A DNA stretch of 38,052 bases from Alphaproteobacteria bacterium UBA3002 (GTDB lineage: Bacteria; Pseudomonadota; Alphaproteobacteria; Rickettsiales; UBA3002): the NCBI GenBank assembly GCA_002346425.1, contig DDZS01000078.1, positions 47,353 to 85,404 on the forward strand, in the 5' to 3' direction. Positions 31,966 through 38,052 of the stretch are shown here, piece after piece. The notes under the pieces were generated by a model. The model saw only the letters and a list, made by a program, of their open reading frames with translations. It was not told where the DNA came from and searched no databases. The position numbers and the translations under genes are program-made. The stretch's first letter is position 1, and each line of letters starts with the position of its first letter.

Positions 31966-33371
31966 ATGAGAACCAAAAATCTTTGTGGAACGCGCAGGAC
32001 ATGGCCGCGTTGTTCGATGCCGAATTACCGAAAGAATGGGAAGCACGCGGTGTCAGTATTGATACGCGTACGCTGCAGAGCGGCGACTTATTTGTTGCGC
32101 TGGTCGGCGATACGCATGATGGACATGATTATGTGCAAACGGCTTTCGATAAAGGGGCGAGTGGTGCATTGGTTAGTAAGCAATGCAAAGGTACTTCGAT
32201 TCAAGTGCCGGACACGTTTGAAGCATTGCAGCGCATGGGAAGCTATGCCCGCAATCGTTCCAACGCCACATTCATTGGGGTAACCGGTAGTGTCGGTAAA
32301 ACGGGTAGTAAAGAAATGCTACGTGCTATGTTTAATGCATGTGCAAATACCTATGCGACCACCGGAAATTATAACAACCATTTTGGTGTGCCATTGACAT
32401 TGGCGAACATGCCAACTGACACGCAAGTAGCGGTCATTGAAATGGGAATGAATCATGCAGGGGAAATCGATGTCTTGACCCAAATCGCTCGCCCGCATTT
32501 ATCATTAATCACCACCATCGACGCCGTGCATTTAGAGCATTTTGAAAATGTCGAAGGGATTGCCGCGGCCAAAGCTGAAATCTTCCATGGCATGGGGGGA
32601 GAGGGGCTGGCCGTTTTAAATCGTGATAATGCCTATTTCGATTTTCTGGCAAGCCAGGCAGAGAAGGCCGATCTGGATCGCATCGTATCTTTTGGCACGG
32701 ATGAGCGTGCCTATGCGCAAATGCGCCGCTATCAGTTGGAGGGTTTTCATTCGGTGGTAGATGCCATTATCGGTGGCACCCCGATGCAATATCGGATTGG
32801 TGCGATTGGGCGGCATTGGGGGCTGACCTCCGTCGCAGCGCTCGCGGTGGCCGATGCGCTAGGATATGATTTGGCGAAATGCGCCGAAGCCTTAGAGTAT
32901 TTCGAAGAGCCAGAAGGGCGCGGGCGCATTGAAGAATTGCGTGTTAAGGGCGGAACCGTGCGCTTGATCGACGATGCATATAATGCCAGCCCGGTCTCTA
33001 CTGCGTCGGCGATTGAAAAACTCGCCATGCTCGCCGAAGCGGATGATGCGCAACCGCGGATGCGCACGCTTGCTGTGTTAGGCGATATGTTAGAACTAGG
33101 CGACGGCAGTGCGGAGCTACATGTCGGATTGGTGCCGACATTGGTGAATAATCAGATCGATCTGGTATTCGCAGCTGGGCATTTTATGCGCGGTATGTAT
33201 GAGGCATTGCCGGAAAGCATGCGCGGCGATTACGATGAAACGGCGCTTGGATTGGCACCGAAAGTCACGCAGCGTCTTCAGGCGAACGATCTGGTGCTGG
33301 TCAAAGGATCAAACGGCAGTAAAATGCGCGAAGTTAGCCGTGCTATCCGCAGCCATTCTGAAAAAGCATAG
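31962..33371 (+). CDS. murF: UDP-MurNAc-tripeptide:D-Ala-D-Ala ligase MurF
   Basis: Adds D-Ala-D-Ala to the peptidoglycan precursor in the cytoplasm, completing the pentapeptide. The 469-residue protein has the N-terminal UDP-binding part (GVSIDTRTLQSGDLFVALVGDTHDGHDYV) and the P-loop GVTGSVGKTGSKEML (about 106-120). GNYNNHFGVPLTLANMP follows, with ViEMGMNHAGEI at about 165; these are standard MurF motifs. The C-terminal domain carries DDAYNASPVSTASAIEKL and LGDMLELG. The start overlaps murE by four bases. A 77-base gap to mraY follows, the longest break inside the cluster. Confidence 0.96.
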   Translation: MNENQKSLWNAQDMAALFDAELPKEWEARGVSIDTRTLQSGDLFVALVGDTHDGHDYVQTAFDKGASGALVSKQCKGTSIQVPDTFEALQRMGSYARNRSNATFIGVTGSVGKTGSKEMLRAMFNACANTYATTGNYNNHFGVPLTLANMPTDTQVAVIEMGMNHAGEIDVLTQIARPHLSLITTIDAVHLEHFENVEGIAAAKAEIFHGMGGEGLAVLNRDNAYFDFLASQAEKADLDRIVSFGTDERAYAQMRRYQLEGFHSVVDAIIGGTPMQYRIGAIGRHWGLTSVAALAVADALGYDLAKCAEALEYFEEPEGRGRIEELRVKGGTVRLIDDAYNASPVSTASAIEKLAMLAEADDAQPRMRTLAVLGDMLELGDGSAELHVGLVPTLVNNQIDLVFAAGHFMRGMYEALPESMRGDYDETALGLAPKVTQRLQANDLVLVKGSNGSKMREVSRAIRSHSEKA

Positions 33372-33448
33372 GGTGCCGCGATTATCAACACATACGAGAT
33401 ATGAAAAAAAAGATTCGCAATAATATGCAATCGCGATACGGATAGACG

Positions 33449-34537
33449 ATGTTATACAATTTTCTTGTTCCTTTTGCCGATGATGTTCAGTTTTTCAACC
33501 TGTTTCGCTACCTGACATTTCGTAGTGGCGGCGCCATGCTGACCGCGATGATCTTCTCATTTGTGATTGGACCGGCGATGATTCGCTGGTTGCGGCAAAA
33601 GCAATCCGGTGGGCAACCGATTCGTAGCGACGGCCCTGAATCGCACCTCTTAACCAAGCAGGGCACGCCAACCATGGGCGGCATCATGATGCTGTTTTCG
33701 CTGGGGGTATCGACCGTGCTATGGGCGGATTTAAATAACGGCTATATCTGGATCGTGTTATTGGTTACTTTCGGCTACGGCGTGATCGGGTTTTTGGACG
33801 ATTACCTAAAAATTTCGAAGAAAAACCATAAGGGCCTTTCCGGAAAACTGAAACTTATCGGGCAATTTTCGATCGCGCTGGCGGCGGCGATTTGGGTGCA
33901 GCAATTGGCCGACCCTTCGATGGTCAGTCATCTCGCCATTCCCTATACCAAAACGTTTTTGTGGGACTTAGGGTGGCTCTATTTGCCGTTTGTCATGTTG
34001 GTCATGGTCGGCTCGTCAAATGCCGTCAACCTGACAGACGGGTTGGATGGATTGGCGATTGTACCGATTATGATCGCTGCAGGTTGTTTCGCATTGATTG
34101 CCTATCTTGTGGGGAATGCGGTGTTTGCAGATTATCTGCAAGTATTGCCCGTACCCGGAACCGGTGAGCTGGCTGTGATTTGTGCCGCTATGATCGGCGC
34201 GGGACTTGGATTCTTGTGGTTCAATGCGCCGCCCGCGATGGTGTTTATGGGCGATACAGGCAGCTTGTCTTTCGGCGGAGCGCTGGGTGCCATGAGCGTG
34301 ATTGTTAAGCATGAACTCGTCCTCGCCATCATCGGCGGGTTATTTGTGATGGAAGCGGTGTCCGTCATGATGCAGGTCGCAAGTTTTAAGCTGACCGGTA
34401 AACGGGTCTTCCGCATGGCGCCGATTCATCACCATTTTGAAAAGAAAGGCTGGGCAGAGCCGACCGTCGTGATCCGCTTCTGGATTATCGCGGTCATTCT
34501 AGCACTGATCGGTCTATCAAGTCTTAAGCTACGATGA
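33449..34537 (+). CDS. mraY: Phospho-MurNAc-pentapeptide transferase MraY
   Basis: Transfers phospho-MurNAc-pentapeptide from UDP to undecaprenyl phosphate on the inner membrane, making lipid I. The 362 residues form about ten transmembrane segments. Motifs include QKQSGGQPIR and GTPTMGGIMM near the N-terminus, GFLDDYLKI with the DD pair, NLTDGLDGLA, GDTGSLSFGG and the HHHFEKKGW loop near the C-terminus. All belong to the catalytic site of the family. The start LYNFLVPFADDVQFFNLFRYLTFRSGGA is typical of alphaproteobacteria. The 77-base spacer from murF carries a 14-codon frame (33401-33445). The stop overlaps murD by four bases. Confidence 0.97.
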   Translation: MLYNFLVPFADDVQFFNLFRYLTFRSGGAMLTAMIFSFVIGPAMIRWLRQKQSGGQPIRSDGPESHLLTKQGTPTMGGIMMLFSLGVSTVLWADLNNGYIWIVLLVTFGYGVIGFLDDYLKISKKNHKGLSGKLKLIGQFSIALAAAIWVQQLADPSMVSHLAIPYTKTFLWDLGWLYLPFVMLVMVGSSNAVNLTDGLDGLAIVPIMIAAGCFALIAYLVGNAVFADYLQVLPVPGTGELAVICAAMIGAGLGFLWFNAPPAMVFMGDTGSLSFGGALGAMSVIVKHELVLAIIGGLFVMEAVSVMMQVASFKLTGKRVFRMAPIHHHFEKKGWAEPTVVIRFWIIAVILALIGLSSLKLR

Positions 34538-35868
34538 TTCCACTTCCTCAGTGGCAAGGTAAAACTATCGGCATTTGTGGGCTGGGTAAAACTGGCAATG
34601 CTGCGTTAGAGGCATTACGAGCTTCGGGTGCCACCTGCTATATCTGGGATGACGGCGCAACAGCACCAGCGGAATGCACGCCGATTACCGATTGGCCTTG
34701 GCAGACGTTGGACGCGGTATTGCTGTCTCCGGGGGTGCCATTAACACATCCCAAGCCGCATCCGGTCGTATTGCTCGCAAAAGAACATGGTGTGCGGCTG
34801 ACCAGCGATATTGAGCTGTTGATGCAGTCATGTCCGAACGCTACCTTTGTCGGTATTACCGGAACCAATGGGAAATCGACGACGACTGCGCTCACCGGGC
34901 ATATCATAACTCAGGCAGGCAAAGCGGTGGCAGTTGGGGGGAATCTTGGCACCCCGGCGCTGGCATTAGCCGCCGATGCAGGTATTTACGTGCTGGAGCT
35001 TTCGTCTTACCAACTCGATTTATTGGGTCAGGCGCGTTTCCACATTGGCGCGTTAATCAATTTAAGCCCCGACCATATCGATCGTCATGGCGATATGGAG
35101 GGATATATGCAGGCGAAACAAAAACTATTTCAGGCCCAAGAAGCCAGTGATGTGGCGATCCTAGGCGTTGATGATGCGTATAGCGAAGCGATTTGCCGCA
35201 GCATGTTACGCGAGGAAAATCAGCAGGTAATTCCGGTGACGGTGTCTCAGCAAACCTCCAAGGGAGTAATGGTAAAAGGTGGATGCATTTTTGACCATGG
35301 CGAGCAGGTGGCAGACTTGGCAAACTGCCTGACCTTGCAAGGCGTACATAATCACCAGAATGCCGCGGTAGCTTATGCCGTGTGTCATGCGCTGGGGATT
35401 GCGCATGACGCGATCCAGCGCGGATTAGAAACCTATCCCGGACTGGCGCATCGTATGCAGCGTGTGGCCGAGATGCATGGCGTGCTATATGTGAATGATA
35501 GCAAAGCGACCAATGCCGATGCCGCGGCAAAATCACTGGCGACGTATGAGCACATTCATTGGATACTTGGTGGGGTCGCGAAAGAGGGGGGCATCGAATC
35601 TTTGGCCTCCTATTTTCCAAAAATTCGCCATGCTTACGTGATTGGTCAGGCCGCAGAGGCGTTTGCTGAAACCTTAAAAGGGCACGTTTCCGTCTCTCAT
35701 AGCGACACGTTAGAAAAAGCAGTGATGCAGGCGCGCGGTCAGGCGAAAGCCGGAGAAGTGGTATTGTTAGCGCCAGCATGTGCGTCATTCGATCAGTTCG
35801 CTAATTTTGAGCAACGCGGTGAGGTGTTCACGCAACTGGTATTGGAGGCACAAACCCATGCTGTATGA
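34534..35868 (+). CDS. murD: UDP-MurNAc-L-alanine:D-glutamate ligase MurD
   Basis: Adds D-glutamate to UDP-MurNAc-L-Ala with ATP in the cytoplasm. The 444-residue protein has an N-terminal Rossmann part (TIGICGLGKTGNAALEAL) and the P-loop GITGTNGKSTTTALTGH (about 108-124). GGNLGTPAL follows, then ELSSYQLD and NLSPDHIDRH, with HRMQRVAEMHGVLYVNDSKATN in the last domain. These are the diagnostic MurD motifs. It overlaps mraY by four bases at its start, and its last 11 bases overlap the ftsW start. Length and order are as expected. Confidence 0.97.
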   Translation: MIPLPQWQGKTIGICGLGKTGNAALEALRASGATCYIWDDGATAPAECTPITDWPWQTLDAVLLSPGVPLTHPKPHPVVLLAKEHGVRLTSDIELLMQSCPNATFVGITGTNGKSTTTALTGHIITQAGKAVAVGGNLGTPALALAADAGIYVLELSSYQLDLLGQARFHIGALINLSPDHIDRHGDMEGYMQAKQKLFQAQEASDVAILGVDDAYSEAICRSMLREENQQVIPVTVSQQTSKGVMVKGGCIFDHGEQVADLANCLTLQGVHNHQNAAVAYAVCHALGIAHDAIQRGLETYPGLAHRMQRVAEMHGVLYVNDSKATNADAAAKSLATYEHIHWILGGVAKEGGIESLASYFPKIRHAYVIGQAAEAFAETLKGHVSVSHSDTLEKAVMQARGQAKAGEVVLLAPACASFDQFANFEQRGEVFTQLVLEAQTHAV

Positions 35869-36976
35869 TCGCGCGAATGCTTCCTTAATTGGTCGCTGGT
35901 GGTGGACAGTGGATCGCCCGACCTGGTTTGCGTTATTGCTATTATTGGTCATTGGCGCGGTCTTGGTCACAACAGCCAGCCCAGCCGTTGCGGCACGTAT
36001 TGGCCTAGGCGAATTCCATTTCGCACAACGCCATTATGTCTTTTTGTTTTTAACCCTTCTCACTATGTTTGGTATCTCTTTGTTGTCTCATCAACAGGTG
36101 CGACAACTGGCGATGCTGACTTTTGCGTTAGCAATCGTCTGCTTATTGCTGTTACCCGTGATCGGGTTTGAAAACAAAGGGGCCACCCGGTGGATTCGTA
36201 TCGCTGGGCTATCGATTCAGCCATCGGAATTTCTTAAGCCGGCATTTGCAGTGTTTGTGGCATGGCTCTTTGCGGAAAAATTTCGTAGCACGCATTTTCC
36301 AGGCTATCGCTTGGCGATCGGAGTGTATCTCGTCTGTGCCGCCTTATTGATCACGCAGCCCGATTTCGGCATGACGGTCGTGTTAACCGGCATGTTTGCC
36401 TTACAGTTTTTTTTAGCAGGGGTATCTGTTGTCTGGGTGGGGGCGTTGGTCGGCTTCGCGCTTGTGGGTGCTTTGCTAGCCTATGAATTATTGCCACACG
36501 TGACCGAACGGATTGATCGCTTTCTCGATCCCGCTTCCGGCGATAATTATCAAGTGGAAAAGTCGCTTGATGCCTTTGCGTCAGGTGGATTCATCGGGAG
36601 GGGGCCGGGCGAAGGGACTGTGAAAGAATTTATTCCCGATTCGCATACCGATTTCATTTTTGCTGTGGCCGGGGAAGAATATGGCATGTTGGTGTGCCTG
36701 ATGATTTTAGGCATTTATGCGTTTATTTTATTGCGTGGATTCAAATTAATCCAACAACGCGATAATCTCTTCGTGATTCTCGCTGTCGCCGGATTGCTCA
36801 CACAATTTGGGTTGCAAGCCCTCATCAACATGGGGGTTGCGGTGAATTTACTGCCCGCAAAGGGCATGACCCTGCCATTTTTGTCATATGGCGGTTCGTC
36901 TTCGCTTGCGATGGGCATTACAATGGGTATGCTATTGGCCTTGACGCGCAAGCAATATGGCGTAAAGCGCGTATAA
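35858..36976 (+). CDS. ftsW: Peptidoglycan glycosyltransferase FtsW
   Basis: SEDS-family polymerase that makes septal glycan strands from lipid II together with FtsI. The ATG at 35858 gives 372 residues (MLYDRANASLIGRWWW). It has GGAGG at 35843-35847 as ribosome binding site and overlaps the end of murD. A longer open frame from 35780 is out of the family's range. About ten transmembrane segments are visible. Signature stretches are FENKGATRWIRIAGLSIQPSEFLKP, ITQPDFGMTVVL, FIPDSHTDFIFAVAGEEYG and LPAKGMTLPFLSYGGSS, all typical of FtsW. The next gene, murG, begins ten bases later. Confidence 0.95.
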   Translation: MLYDRANASLIGRWWWTVDRPTWFALLLLLVIGAVLVTTASPAVAARIGLGEFHFAQRHYVFLFLTLLTMFGISLLSHQQVRQLAMLTFALAIVCLLLLPVIGFENKGATRWIRIAGLSIQPSEFLKPAFAVFVAWLFAEKFRSTHFPGYRLAIGVYLVCAALLITQPDFGMTVVLTGMFALQFFLAGVSVVWVGALVGFALVGALLAYELLPHVTERIDRFLDPASGDNYQVEKSLDAFASGGFIGRGPGEGTVKEFIPDSHTDFIFAVAGEEYGMLVCLMILGIYAFILLRGFKLIQQRDNLFVILAVAGLLTQFGLQALINMGVAVNLLPAKGMTLPFLSYGGSSSLAMGITMGMLLALTRKQYGVKRV

Positions 36977-36986
36977 CACTTGGAAG

Positions 36987-38052
36987 ATGACAAAACACGG
37001 ATCGATCATTTTAAGCGCCGGCGGCACCGGCGGACACATCTTTCCAGCAGAAGCGCTGGCGGAAGGATTGCTGGCGCGCGGCCACAAAGTCTCGCTCGTT
37101 ACCGATAAACGCTTTAAGCAGGATTACGCGGAAGCCGGTTCGTTATTATCGCAATTGCCGATTTTACAAATTCCTGCCGGACGATTGGCCGGTGGTATCT
37201 TCGGAAAAATAAAAGGTGCGATCAACATTCTGCGCGGCATATTCGTCGCGCGGCGTCTGCTGAAAAAAGAAAAACCGGATGTTGTGGTTGGGTTCGGTGG
37301 TTACCCGTCTTTCCCGGCGCTCTATGCCGCAACGCAGCTAGGGCTGCCCACGATTATTCACGAGCAGAATGCGATTCTTGGCCGGGCCAACCGCAAGCTT
37401 TCTTCGCGGGTCGACGCGATTGCGCTCTCCTACCCAAACACACAATTATTGCCGGAAACCCATCCACATCTGGTGCCGACGGGAAATCCGGTTCGCGGCG
37501 CAATTCACGCGATTCGCAAATTGCCATATGCCGCGCCGAAAGAAGACGGGCTGGTCCATGTGTTAGTGGTCGGTGGCTCACAAGGCGCGCATATTTTTTC
37601 CGATATCGTGCCGAAAGCCATTGCCGCGCTTCCGGAAGCGGCACGCAACCGGTTACGGATTGATCAGCAATGTCGCGCCGATGATATTCTGAAAGTGCGT
37701 ACGGCGTATCACGCTTTAGGCATACAAGCCGATTTGGCGACCTTCTTCTCTGATATGGCAACCCGTCTAGCAGGGGCGCATATCGTGATCACGCGTGCAG
37801 GTGCATCTACAGTTGCTGAGTTAAAGACGGCAGGCCGTCCGGCTATATTGGTGCCGCTACCAACCGCGATGGATCGGCATCAGGATGCGAATGCCGAAAA
37901 TATTGAAGATGCCGAAGCGGGGTGGGTGATGGCGCAAGATGGATTCACGCCGGAAGCATTGGCCGCGCGGCTGGAGTCTTTGATTGCCTTGCCGGATTCA
38001 CTGAAAACGGCAGCGCAACGCATGCATCAGTTAGGCGAGCAAGACGCCGTCG
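36987..38052 (+). CDS. murG: UDP-GlcNAc:lipid I GlcNAc transferase MurG (3' end outside the window)
   Basis: Converts lipid I to lipid II at the inner face of the membrane. Reading from the ATG at 36987 gives MTKHGSIILSAGGTGGHIFPAEALAE, with the first G loop. GFGGYPSFPA follows, then HEQNAILGRANR, the second-domain loop VVGGSQGAHIF, and ITRAGASTVAEL with LPTAMDRHQDANAENIE, which form the UDP-GlcNAc site. The frame remains open through base 38052 (355 codons), so only the last few residues should be missing given the usual length of about 360-370. The start is ten bases after ftsW, with GGAAG just upstream. Antisense frames over this gene are shadows. Confidence 0.96.
   Translation, partial: MTKHGSIILSAGGTGGHIFPAEALAEGLLARGHKVSLVTDKRFKQDYAEAGSLLSQLPILQIPAGRLAGGIFGKIKGAINILRGIFVARRLLKKEKPDVVVGFGGYPSFPALYAATQLGLPTIIHEQNAILGRANRKLSSRVDAIALSYPNTQLLPETHPHLVPTGNPVRGAIHAIRKLPYAAPKEDGLVHVLVVGGSQGAHIFSDIVPKAIAALPEAARNRLRIDQQCRADDILKVRTAYHALGIQADLATFFSDMATRLAGAHIVITRAGASTVAELKTAGRPAILVPLPTAMDRHQDANAENIEDAEAGWVMAQDGFTPEALAARLESLIALPDSLKTAAQRMHQLGEQDAV

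Noticed and set aside
35057..35788. Long minus-strand open frame of 243 codons
   Set aside because: It lies entirely over murD and has low-complexity, Arg/His/Pro/Ser-rich content, so it is a shadow of the real gene.
37354..37761. Minus-strand open frame of 135 codons
   Set aside because: Antisense shadow of murG, whose motifs read clearly on the plus strand.
1..38052. CRISPR arrays, intact insertion sequences, rRNA genes, or a second copy of the tRNA 3' end
   Set aside because: I saw no regularly spaced long repeats, no transposase gene and no rRNA. I did not find another copy of the tRNA end by eye, although short or diverged att sites could be missed.

Overview
The window reads as a chromosomal segment of an alphaproteobacterium of intermediate GC content. 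The evidence is the gene order of the division and cell-wall (dcw) cluster at the right end (mraZ-rsmH-ftsL-ftsI-murE-murF-mraY-murD-ftsW-murG), the style of MraY, MraZ and FtsL, a MurE with the meso-diaminopimelate signature, outer-membrane porins and an LpxO-like lipid A hydroxylase, and an Ala-type tRNA end with encoded CCA. I cannot place it at genus level.

Left end (1-2645): the 3' half of a tRNA, probably tRNA-Ala(UGC), carries the C-terminal remnant of a large serine recombinase on its antisense strand. The last codons of the recombinase are read from the tRNA itself, so this is the scar of a tRNA-targeting mobile element. Next to it is a tightly coupled pair on the minus strand, a BMT5-like Rossmann methyltransferase and an AlkB-family dioxygenase. 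About 0.5 kb without a recognisable gene follows.

2646-7101: a heavy-metal efflux unit made of a small secreted Cys/His-rich protein, a periplasmic adaptor (CzcB-like) and an RND pump (CzcA-like). No outer-membrane factor gene is present. 7204-12021: a frameshifted MipA/OmpV-like porin lies divergent from a NarL-type two-component system (histidine kinase and response regulator). An LpxO-like hydroxylase and a small glycine-rich membrane protein follow. A short GGCCGATG-type motif recurs in the intergenic spaces here and may be the response regulator's site.

12086-25155: a detoxification and electrophile-response region. It has an AraC regulator, a pirin, a YcaC-type hydrolase, an exported amidohydrolase, an MFS exporter and an AlgE-type porin on the plus strand. 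These converge on a minus-strand operon (a second YcaC-type hydrolase, an AzoR azoreductase and an SDR oxidoreductase), which is transcribed divergently from a LysR regulator. A Kef-type antiporter without a regulatory domain and a zinc alcohol/formaldehyde-type dehydrogenase complete it. A small zinc-ribbon-like gene broken by an in-frame TGA sits between the AraC and pirin genes.

25380-26621: a 48-residue lipoprotein, then a two-gene periplasmic methionine-sulfoxide repair unit (an MsrB with a single cysteine and a thioredoxin-like protein). 26622-38052: the dcw cluster. A consensus-like promoter precedes it, followed by helically phased CCCAA repeats that look like MraZ operator boxes and a structured leader. 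The genes overlap nearly end to end, and murG runs off the window.
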